Origin: Bacteroidota bacterium
GTDB taxonomy: Bacteria > Bacteroidota > Bacteroidia > Bacteroidales > JAAUTT01
DNA: 64,000 nt
Direction: 5' to 3'
Assembly (NCBI GenBank): GCA_023429135.1
Contig: JAEYWD010000096.1
Location: forward strand, 1-64,000
In this document: piece by piece, positions 42,213 through 49,485 of the stretch
How the letters are laid out: each line of letters opens with the position of its first letter
Numbering within the stretch: position 1 is the first letter of the stretch
Position numbers and translations under genes: made by a program
Notes under the pieces: model-generated
The model's database searches: none
Told to the model about the DNA's origin: nothing
What the model saw: the letters and a program-made list of their open reading frames with translations, nothing else

Positions 42213-44090
42213 ATGGAAAAGGAAAGCCCGAACGAAAAACAGCACCCTATATTAGGTACTTATATCAAGAAAATAACCAACGACGAAATGTCGGGAACTT
42301 ATTTGTTTGAAGTTGCCTGGGAAGTTTGTAACCAGGTTGGAGGAATTTATACCGTTATTCAGTCGAAAGTTTTATCGGTACTCGATAAGTGGAAAAAGGA
42401 AAACTATGTTCTGCTGGGTCCTTATTTTGAAAAAAATGCTGCTTCGAATTTCGAGCCAATTTACGATCCTTCCGACCCGATGTCGCAAACTGTGGAAGAG
42501 ATGAACAGCCTGGGATTTAAAGTTTATTACGGCCAATGGTTAATTGCCGGAAGACCCAAGGTTATTCTCTTCGATCCTTTTGCTTCGTTCAATCAATTGG
42601 CCGAAATTAAATATTTCCTGTGGGAACATCATAAAATATCAACTCCGGCCCACGACGATCTTACCGATCAGGTAATATCTTTCGGACATCAGGTGCATCA
42701 GTTTTTTCAGATTTTCTCGGCCAAATATGCACAGGGGCATCGCATGATCGCTCATTTTCATGAATGGATGGCAGGAACTCCAATCCCTAATATGCGTCGC
42801 GATCAGCTTCCTATTAAAATTGTGTTTACAACGCACGCAACTTTGTTAGGGCGTTATCTGGCCATGAACGATCCTCAGTTTTACGATAATCTTCCTAATT
42901 ACAACTGGCATTACGAGGCTGGTCATTTCCAGGTAATGCATATTGTAGAAATTGAAAGAGCCGCTGCTCACGGGGCGCATGTGTTTACAACCGTAAGCGA
43001 GGTTACTGTTCCCGAGTGCGAAGTTTTTCTGGGCAGGAAACCTGATGTAGTATTGCCCAATGGATTAAATATCGACAGATTCGAAGCAATGCACGAGTTT
43101 CAGAATCTTCACAGGTTCTATAAGGAAAAAATTAACGAGTTTGTGATGGGGCACTTCTTCCAGAGCTATTCCTTCAACCTCGATAAAACATTATACTTTT
43201 TTACTTCCGGCCGGTTCGAATATAATAACAAAGGTTATGACCTTACGCTCGAAGCTCTTAACCGCCTTAACCGGAAGATGAAGCAGGCAAAAATTGATAT
43301 GACGGTGGTGATGTTTATTATTACCCGGAACCCATATCACAGCATTAATGCCGATGTGTTGCAGATGAAAGCGCTGTTGGAAGAACTTCTTCGTAACTGT
43401 GAGCAAATGCAGGATAAGCTGGCGCAGAAGCTGTTTTATGCAATTACTTCCAACGAAAAGGGTTTTGCCATGCCCGACCTGAATCAATTGATTGATGATT
43501 ATATGGTATTGAGACTGAGAACAAATTTCCAATCGTGGCGAACAAAACGTCTCCCTTCCGTTGTTACGCATAATCTGGTGAACGAAAACAGTGATCCTAT
43601 TCTGAATTACCTTCACTATAATGGGTTAGTTAACCTTCCGCAGGATAAGGTGAAAATTGTGTACCATCCCGACTTTGTTGCTACTTCCAATCCTTTGTTC
43701 CGTATGGAATATTACCAGTTTATCCGTGGTTGCCATATGGGTATTTTCCCAAGTTATTACGAACCCTGGGGTTACACACCACTCGAATGTATCGCCAGTG
43801 GTATACCTTCAGTTACCAGCGACCTGGCTGGTTTTGGATCTTTTGTCGACTCGGCTATTCCCGAAAGTGATAAGTCGGGCATTTATGTGTTAAAACGGAA
43901 GCACAAAAGCTTTCATGAAGCTGCCGAGAATCTTGCAAATCTTTTATTCGATTTTGTAAAATTGAGTCGCCGCGACCGCATCATGCAACGCAACCGTGTT
44001 GAAGCCACCTCTGTTATGTTCGACTGGGGTAAACTTGGAAAATATTACGATAAGGCTTACGGTATGGCCATCAGGAATAAAGAGTTGTAA
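42213..44090 (+). CDS. Glycogen synthase, GT3 (eukaryotic-like) type
   Basis: The 625-residue enzyme belongs to the GT3 family, seen in eukaryotic glycogen synthase and in many Bacteroidota, rather than the GT5 GlgA. Evidence: FEVAWEVCNQVGGIYTVIQSK near the N-terminus, HFHEWMAGTP, FTTHATLLGRYLA, TVSEVTVPECEVFLGRKPDVVLPNGLN in two parts, and the C-terminal GIFPSYYEPWGYTPLECIASGIPSVTSDLAGFG. It elongates alpha-1,4-glucan using a nucleotide-glucose. Monocistronic with its own terminator. Confidence 0.92.
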   Translation: MEKESPNEKQHPILGTYIKKITNDEMSGTYLFEVAWEVCNQVGGIYTVIQSKVLSVLDKWKKENYVLLGPYFEKNAASNFEPIYDPSDPMSQTVEEMNSLGFKVYYGQWLIAGRPKVILFDPFASFNQLAEIKYFLWEHHKISTPAHDDLTDQVISFGHQVHQFFQIFSAKYAQGHRMIAHFHEWMAGTPIPNMRRDQLPIKIVFTTHATLLGRYLAMNDPQFYDNLPNYNWHYEAGHFQVMHIVEIERAAAHGAHVFTTVSEVTVPECEVFLGRKPDVVLPNGLNIDRFEAMHEFQNLHRFYKEKINEFVMGHFFQSYSFNLDKTLYFFTSGRFEYNNKGYDLTLEALNRLNRKMKQAKIDMTVVMFIITRNPYHSINADVLQMKALLEELLRNCEQMQDKLAQKLFYAITSNEKGFAMPDLNQLIDDYMVLRLRTNFQSWRTKRLPSVVTHNLVNENSDPILNYLHYNGLVNLPQDKVKIVYHPDFVATSNPLFRMEYYQFIRGCHMGIFPSYYEPWGYTPLECIASGIPSVTSDLAGFGSFVDSAIPESDKSGIYVLKRKHKSFHEAAENLANLLFDFVKLSRRDRIMQRNRVEATSVMFDWGKLGKYYDKAYGMAIRNKEL

Positions 44091-44105
44091 TTTTTCCTTC
44101 AGGAC

Positions 44106-44140
44106 AAAAAAGGCAAAGTTTCGGCTTTGCCTTTTTTGTT
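44106..44140 (+). terminator. Terminator after glycogen synthase
   Basis: AAAAAGGCAAAG pairs with CTTTGCCTTTTT (stem about 44107-44118 with 44125-44136) and a T-rich tail. Perfect and strong. Confidence 0.92.
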
Positions 44141-44240
44141 TTACTGAAAAAGTCAATAGGGATTTTCTAACCAATAAATTAGCACCAACCTTTTATATTG
44201 ATTACTTGCAGGTTATACTAAATTTTATAAAATATTTAAC

Positions 44241-44287
44241 ATATAACGATATTTCTCGTTGAATAACGAGAAATATCGTTATATTTG
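44241..44287 (+). promoter_or_regulatory. 44-bp perfect dyad operator overlapping the blaI promoter
   Basis: ATATAACGATATTTCTCGTT (44241-44260) and its exact reverse complement (44265-44284) flank GAAT. Each arm contains a smaller dyad AACGA-N6-TCGTT, so the element offers two side-by-side dimer sites (44245-44260 and 44265-44280). The -7 box TATATTTG (44280-44287) and a TTG at 44259-44261 (18-nt spacer) fall inside, so bound repressor would block the polymerase. The gene starts 16 nt later. BlaI family members bind such dyads and autoregulate; that this one does is inference. Confidence 0.85.
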
Positions 44288-44303
44288 TATCAAATAATTT
44301 GAA

Positions 44304-44666
44304 ATGGAAAAATTAACACGTCAGGAAGAAAAGGCAATGCTCTCACTCTGGAAAATCAGGAAAGGTTTTGCTAAAGATATTTTGGAGAATTTTCCCGGAG
44401 AAAAGCCTCATATTAATACCATTTCGTCCTTAATCCGAAACCTTGAAGGGAAAGGATATGTTGGACACAATACCTACGGAAATACTTATGAGTATTATCC
44501 TTTGATAAATAAGGAAGAATATTCGGCCAACTTTCTTGGTAATTTTGTAAGTAATTATTTCGAGAACTCCTATAAGGAAGTAGTTACTTTTTTTGCCCAT
44601 GGACAAAAGCTTTCAGCCGAAGACTTACGCGAAATTCTTAAGCTAATTGAAAATCAGAAGCCATGA
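44304..44666 (+). CDS. blaI: BlaI/MecI/CopY-family transcriptional repressor
   Basis: The 120-residue protein has the winged-helix domain of the family (RQEEKAMLSLWKIRKGFAKDILENFP, then HINTISSLIRNLEGKGYVGHNTYGNTYEYYPL). The C-terminal helices (FVSNYFENSYKEVVTFF, SAEDLREILKLIE) form the dimer. It overlaps the M56 peptidase gene by 4 nt, the usual BlaI-BlaR1 pairing, in which cleavage of the repressor by the membrane peptidase releases the operon. A perfect dyad lies over its promoter. Confidence 0.93.
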   Translation: MEKLTRQEEKAMLSLWKIRKGFAKDILENFPGEKPHINTISSLIRNLEGKGYVGHNTYGNTYEYYPLINKEEYSANFLGNFVSNYFENSYKEVVTFFAHGQKLSAEDLREILKLIENQKP

Positions 44667-46291
44667 CACCGTTTATGATTATTACTTTGAAAACGAGTTT
44701 AGCACTCGGTATTTTTTATCTTCTATATCATTATTTGCTTTCAAGAGATAAGCTTTTCAGACGAAACAGGTTTTATCTTCTTGCCTCTTCAATTCTATCC
44801 TTTGTATTTCCATGGATCTCCATTCCTGTTTTCGAACCCCACGCACAAGTTCTTTCATTTGCTTACATTGCAAATTCAAATACGCTAAGTAATCCTCTGA
44901 ATAAAAATGACTTTTCATCCTTGCCTTGGGAGCAAATCGTAACCAATTTGTATATCATTGGAATTTCTGCATTCCTGCTTAAAACGATTATTTCTTATTT
45001 TAAGGTTTTTCAAATCATCAGAAAAGCAACCAATAAGTCTTGTGAAAGATTTAGGATTGTTACCACTCCTAAAACTTTACCTCCTTTTTCTTTCTTAAGT
45101 TGGATAGTTATCCCATCGCATATTAATCACGATCACCCTTCCTACGAAAAAATGGTTCAGCACGAACTGATACACTGCCGGCAGTATCATTCTCTGGATC
45201 TTTTTATAGGTGAATTATTGATATCTCTTCAGTGGTTTAATCCGTTTGCATGGCTTCTTCGAAAATCTATCTCCGAAAATCTGGAGTATCTGGTTGACGA
45301 AGAAATGCTGAGAGCGGGAACGAATGCTAAAGCTTATCAATATTCACTGCTTAGCCTCACCATGGCAGGTTCCATGCCTGCCGTAACTAATAATTTTAAT
45401 ACTAATCTTCTTAAAAAACGAATTGTTATGATGAATAAAAGAAAACTCCCGAACAGTTATTTGTTTCATAGCTTGTTAATCCCAGTCAGCCTGGTGTTGG
45501 TCTTTGTTTTAACTGCCTCTTTTCGTACGCGGGTAGAACCTGTGTATATATCAGGAGAAAAGAAAATTACAAATCAGGAAAAAGCTTTGAATAACGGTAT
45601 AATACCGGTGGAGAAAATCAAGTCAGTGCAAAAACCGGGTAAAATGGAAATAAGGCAGGCTGAGCCTGCAAGGTCTGCTGCAATATCCGATATTTCATCT
45701 GGTGAAAGTAAGGATATGTTTCTGCGGTATATAGCCCAGAATATAAAATATCCCCGGGTTGCTGCCGAGAATAATATTTCCGGAATAGTGAAAGTTCTTG
45801 TAACCTTTAAGGAAGGGAATATTCAGGTTAAAGAATTTACTAAAGAGTCTGGTATAACCGAACTGGAAGAAGTTGTTGTTGTGGGTTATGGAATGAACAA
45901 TAAAAAACAAAATAAGGAAGTATCCGGTTCAGAAACAGACTTCCTTCGGAAAGAAGTAGAAAGGGTAATAAAAGAATATAAAGACGTACCAAAAGATTTT
46001 ATCGGGAAGACCTTTGCAGTATCCATCAAATTCAAAATTCATGGAACGGATGTGGTTGAAAATACCGAAGTAATTAGCGAAAATGTTAAAGTTCTCATTA
46101 AGGTTTCGGCTGCAACTGCTGATAAAGAACCTATCTATATTTTAAACAACGAAAAAATAATTAGTAAAGCCGAAATGGAGTCAATTGATTTGAATACGAT
46201 TGAAACGGTTCAGGTGGTAAAGGCAGATAAGGTTGAACATAAGCAATTAGGAGTAATTAATGGTAGTGTTATGATGATAAACACTAAATAA
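44663..46291 (+). CDS. BlaR1-like M56 membrane peptidase fused to TonB-C and receptor-plug-like regions
   Basis: The 542-residue protein has four N-terminal membrane segments (about 5-25, 33-55, 85-108 and near 270) with the zinc peptidase motif HELIH (H167, E168, H171) between them. After the last span comes a periplasmic tail. Residues 340-400 look like a TonB C-terminal domain (FLRYIAQNIKYPRVAAENNISGIVKVLVTF in two parts), interrupted by ELEEVVVVGYG, the wording found at SusC-type plug starts. The last 50 residues (PIYILNNEKIISKAEM ... IETVQVVKADK) resemble a plug fragment. No penicillin-binding sensor domain is present, so the signal is probably not a beta-lactam. Confidence 0.87.
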   Translation: MTPFMIITLKTSLALGIFYLLYHYLLSRDKLFRRNRFYLLASSILSFVFPWISIPVFEPHAQVLSFAYIANSNTLSNPLNKNDFSSLPWEQIVTNLYIIGISAFLLKTIISYFKVFQIIRKATNKSCERFRIVTTPKTLPPFSFLSWIVIPSHINHDHPSYEKMVQHELIHCRQYHSLDLFIGELLISLQWFNPFAWLLRKSISENLEYLVDEEMLRAGTNAKAYQYSLLSLTMAGSMPAVTNNFNTNLLKKRIVMMNKRKLPNSYLFHSLLIPVSLVLVFVLTASFRTRVEPVYISGEKKITNQEKALNNGIIPVEKIKSVQKPGKMEIRQAEPARSAAISDISSGESKDMFLRYIAQNIKYPRVAAENNISGIVKVLVTFKEGNIQVKEFTKESGITELEEVVVVGYGMNNKKQNKEVSGSETDFLRKEVERVIKEYKDVPKDFIGKTFAVSIKFKIHGTDVVENTEVISENVKVLIKVSAATADKEPIYILNNEKIISKAEMESIDLNTIETVQVVKADKVEHKQLGVINGSVMMINTK

Positions 46292-46332
46292 CTCCTGCTT
46301 TTTTCTGACAAACGATCTTCTTCTTAGTTCGT

Positions 46333-46367
46333 GGATAATACAATTTCTTTTAAAAATTGTATTATCC
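46333..46367. repeat. Perfect 14-bp inverted repeat after the M56 gene
   Basis: GGATAATACAATTT (46333-46346) and AAATTGTATTATCC (46354-46367) form a perfect stem with a 7-nt loop. There is no T run, so it is not a standard terminator; an operator or a processed 3' end are options. It is the only structure in the 130-nt gap. Confidence 0.7.
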
Positions 46368-46422
46368 TATCTGTCATTATTAGGTTTTAGTTGCTTTGTT
46401 AATAAGGGATTTGGATAGAGTG

Positions 46423-46852
46423 TTATTTTCTCATTTGCTTCAGTCTTTGCTCAATGCATACGAATGTTTTGTAGCCAAGTTCTTGTCTTGCCTTTGAGTC
46501 AATAGTGATGAACTCTAAACCTAATGTATTGACGAGTCCTTTGTAAAGCGGTGGATGACCGTTTAGCCTGAACGTTTTCCAAACGAACTCCATAACAGTA
46601 GCTACCCTTTTTGCCATAGCCAACGTCACGGCTTTATCGGGGACGGTTACACCTTGGGTGGCAACGAATTTTTTGATGAAGTCTTTGAAAGTTTCACCGT
46701 CTGTCAAAAAATAGGCTTTACCGCTTTGGTCTGATTGGTCTGCCAAAATCAAAGCGTGACAAACGTTGGTTACGTGACACGTAACAAAGTGATGTTTGCC
46801 ACCTTCAATAAATTGCATACGTCCTTTATTAACTGCATCAATAAGGTGGACC
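46423..46852 (-). pseudogene. C-terminal remnant of an NAD-dependent epimerase/3-beta-HSD family gene
   Basis: The readable frame (VHLIDAVNKGRMQFIEGGKHHF in two parts, then TCHVTNVCHALILADQSDQSGKAYFLTDGE) matches the substrate-binding half of 3-beta-HSD-type SDR proteins. The N-terminal Rossmann domain and the YxxxK region are absent. Upstream of about 46852 the homology stops exactly where a 7-nt array begins. The listed ATG at 46818 is internal to the old gene. It is almost surely non-functional. Confidence 0.75.
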
Positions 46853-46873
46853 GTGGACCATGGTCTGTCGACC
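46846..46873. repeat. 7-nt word array at the pseudogene breakpoint
   Basis: GTGGACC GTGGACC ATGGTCT GTCGACC follow in exact 7-nt steps, with looser words CGCTGTT ATGACTA TTAACTA continuing to the stop of the next gene. The central CCATGG is palindromic, like the array at 2907. Confidence 0.65.
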
Positions 46874-46891
46874 CGCTGTTATGACTATTAA

Positions 46892-48406
46892 CTAAACGCC
46901 TGCTTCAATTGTTTTATTAACCTTCATTTTGTAGTTGTTACCTAATATGTAAAAACCAGTTACATTGCCTTTGTTATCAGTAAAAAATCGCTGGTTCACC
47001 CATTGAGCCTCCAGCATAAAGAATTCATTATCGGATGTAAAATAGATTTTCCATTTATCAGTCGAATTAGGATCTTTCAGATAGAGTGAACCATTTTCCA
47101 TAATAATTTCAGGGCCGGTATCCGAATTCTCAAACTTGTAATTTCCAACATATTTATTGGTGATAGCTTTAGCAGGGTAGTAAAGTTTTTTAGGAACATA
47201 AGCGTAAAAATTTTTCCAACCATAAACAGTAGCAACACTGTTTACCACTTCATCCTTAAATTGGGTGTTGTCCGAATTAACCAACACAACCACACCATTA
47301 CCATCCTTAAAAGAGCCATAATACTGACTGCTGAACCCTTCGTTTAATCCACCGTGTTGAAAATAATATTCTTTTCCCTTTTTATCAATGAAAAAGCCAA
47401 AACCGCAATTGGAAGTTTTTATATAAGGTGTTAGCATGAGTTCGGCCATCTCTTTACGGATTATTTTATTGGATTTGCCAGCCAATGACAGTTGCACTTC
47501 AATAACAAACCTGGCAAGATCGTTAGCGGTAGACCATAAGCCGGCACCACAGGCTTTTTCGGGGTACAGATGATATTTACAACCAATAGGCTGGCCATCC
47601 ATCCGGTAAGCAGTTGCCAAACGGTGGGTTAAACTATCCGGAGGAATAGTTTCATAAAATGTGTTATTCATGTTTAGAGGTTCGAAAACCGTTTTTGTGA
47701 TATAATTCCCGTACGCGGTGTTTGTTATATCCTCCAGCAATTGTTCACTTATTTCATAGCCCCCGCCGGAATACTCAAACTTTAGTCCGGGTTCTCTTTG
47801 TGAACGAACGGGTGGATTGTTGGATGGTGATTTTCCGTCCAATATTTCAATAAGAGAAGGCAAAGGTTGATTCCATTTATACCCATCAAAACCCATCACT
47901 GATAATCCGGCTGTATGGCTTAAAATTGAAGCAAGATCTATTTTCCAATTCTGAGATACGGTATCGTAAGGAAACTTCCAGCTTTTTAGGTATTGATTGA
48001 TATCAACAGTCAAATCAACCACTCCATCCTGTGCCAGTTTCATAAAGGCAAAACCATTCACCGACTTGCCAATGGAAGCTGATTGAAACAACGTTTGGGC
48101 TGTTACAGGCCTTCTTTCAATTGTGTCTGCTAATCCATAACTTTTTACCCAGTCAATTTTGTAATTTTTAATAACAGCTATACTTACCCCATTTACGTGT
48201 AAGGCTTTCATACGTTCATAAATATTCCAGTTAGCAGAACTGTCGAGCTTTACCCAGGATATTAGATTGTTTTCCACTGACCTTATTTTCTCCTCCGTTT
48301 CTTTTGAATAAGTTTTAACTGGTTGGGAAAGAGCCACCGAAGTAAGTAGTGATAGTATTAACGGCATTATGCCACACATACACTTGAATTTTAATTTCAG
48401 TTCCAT
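46892..48406 (-). CDS. Exported serine hydrolase, class C beta-lactamase family
   Basis: The 504-residue protein has an N-terminal signal segment (IMPLILSLLTSVALS). The penicillin-binding fold motifs are S111-I-G-K114 (SxxK), YSGGGYEI (Tyr motif) and HGGLNEGFSS (KTG-equivalent). The C-terminal 110 residues form an extra beta domain (YVGNYKFENSDTGPEIIMENGSLYLKD in two parts), as in esterase- or peptidase-like members. It is probably a D-aminopeptidase, esterase or PBP-like enzyme, not a resistance beta-lactamase. It is divergent from the winged-helix regulator at 48514. Confidence 0.85.
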   Translation of the reverse strand: MELKLKFKCMCGIMPLILSLLTSVALSQPVKTYSKETEEKIRSVENNLISWVKLDSSANWNIYERMKALHVNGVSIAVIKNYKIDWVKSYGLADTIERRPVTAQTLFQSASIGKSVNGFAFMKLAQDGVVDLTVDINQYLKSWKFPYDTVSQNWKIDLASILSHTAGLSVMGFDGYKWNQPLPSLIEILDGKSPSNNPPVRSQREPGLKFEYSGGGYEISEQLLEDITNTAYGNYITKTVFEPLNMNNTFYETIPPDSLTHRLATAYRMDGQPIGCKYHLYPEKACGAGLWSTANDLARFVIEVQLSLAGKSNKIIRKEMAELMLTPYIKTSNCGFGFFIDKKGKEYYFQHGGLNEGFSSQYYGSFKDGNGVVVLVNSDNTQFKDEVVNSVATVYGWKNFYAYVPKKLYYPAKAITNKYVGNYKFENSDTGPEIIMENGSLYLKDPNSTDKWKIYFTSDNEFFMLEAQWVNQRFFTDNKGNVTGFYILGNNYKMKVNKTIEAGV

Positions 48407-48482
48407 AGATTCGATTTTTTAATGGCTGAAAATTAGAAAGACTTGTGCAGGGAATACCTAAAGAAAACCTTTTGTTTTTCTA

Positions 48483-48490
48483 TATCTTTG
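48483..48490 (+). promoter_or_regulatory. -7 box of the winged-helix regulator
   Basis: TATCTTTG is a perfect TAnnTTTG, 23 nt before ATG 48514. It lies inside the upstream frame extension to 48445, supporting the ATG start. Confidence 0.55.
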
Positions 48491-48513
48491 AGCTAAAATC
48501 TATTTTTTTTGTG

Positions 48514-49269
48514 ATGGATAAAACGTTTGCGGTTAATAAAAGGTTTTTGGTTGAGGAACCTCTCAATACTGTAAAGGATTTGGAGAACAATCAGGAACAT
48601 CGGCTTGAGCCACGATTGATGAGAGTTCTTTGTATACTTGCCAGTCGTGAAGGTGAACTGGTAACGCGCGAACAACTTATTAACGAAATCTGGAATGACT
48701 ATGGTGGTGCTGAAGACAGTCTTAATCAGGCAATTTCGTACTTACGAAAGACACTGCAGGATACCAATAAAGAAATTATTGAAACAATTCCGAAAAAAGG
48801 TTATATTCTGCATGCATCCATAAATTATAATCAACAGTCGGAGAAGGTAGCAGGCGTAAAAACAAAATTGAATTTTAAACATTTTGCAGTTGCGGCGTTT
48901 GTAATTTTGGCTTTTATTTTTGTTGCGGGACTTATGTTAAATCGCAAAGCTAAAGATCATCAAAATGATAGTTCGGTTAAAGTCATGGTTCCAAAGAATA
49001 GGAGAGATAGCGTGGAAGTTAATTTCTCTGAACTAAACAAGCCTGAAGAAGAAAACTCCTCCAATACCATTACCACAACAGCTCCCGATGGTACAAAATA
49101 CAGGTTGGTAGCTATCGGAGACAAAAGGCCCAGACTGTATGTGAACGAACAACTTGTTTCCGGGCCTGAATTAGAAAAATACTCAGAAATAGAAGGGCAA
49201 TTGCTAAGGTTGTTGTGGAACAGGCAAAGAAAACAAATGGATACAATACCAACAGGTAAATCAAAATAA
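48514..49269 (+). CDS. Membrane-anchored OmpR/ToxR-type winged-helix regulator
   Basis: I start at ATG 48514 (MDKTFAVNKRFLVEE). Residues 1-110 are a winged-helix domain of the Trans_reg_C kind (RLEPRLMRVLCILASREGELVTREQLINEIW in two parts, then EDSLNQAISYLRKTLQD and IPKKGYIL). One membrane span follows (FAVAAFVILAFIFVAGLML, about 130-150), then a periplasmic tail of about 100 residues. The ToxR/CadC layout suggests that it senses an envelope signal directly. It is divergent from the serine hydrolase at 46892, a plausible target. Terminator follows. Confidence 0.85.
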   Translation: MDKTFAVNKRFLVEEPLNTVKDLENNQEHRLEPRLMRVLCILASREGELVTREQLINEIWNDYGGAEDSLNQAISYLRKTLQDTNKEIIETIPKKGYILHASINYNQQSEKVAGVKTKLNFKHFAVAAFVILAFIFVAGLMLNRKAKDHQNDSSVKVMVPKNRRDSVEVNFSELNKPEEENSSNTITTTAPDGTKYRLVAIGDKRPRLYVNEQLVSGPELEKYSEIEGQLLRLLWNRQRKQMDTIPTGKSK

Positions 49270-49293
49270 GAATCAGAAAGCTGTCATATCATC

Positions 49294-49325
49294 AAGGGAT
49301 GCAGCGACTGCATCCCTTTTCGTTT
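49294..49325 (+). terminator. Terminator after the winged-helix regulator
   Basis: AAGGGATGCAG (49294-49304) pairs with CTGCATCCCTT (49308-49318) with a CGA loop, followed by TTCGTTTTT. Confidence 0.9.
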
Positions 49326-49485
49326 TTATGAGCCTAATAAGTTCCAAATGGACAAAATAATGTTCCACCAGCCTGAGTCATGGCTGGGTGGAACCGGGCA
49401 AATTGATCCCTCTCCTGTGCATATTTTCAAACATTTTTAGCGATCTAGTCCCTCCTGTTTTGTTTAATACTATAAATAATGATCT

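Noticed and set aside
43191..43616. Minus-strand frame of 141 codons inside the glycogen synthase gene
   Set aside because: Histidine-rich and glutamine-rich shadow of a conserved GT3 region.
46423..46818. Intact 131-residue NAD-dependent epimerase
   Set aside because: It lacks the nucleotide-binding half. Coding similarity continues upstream of its first ATG, so the start is internal and the gene is broken.
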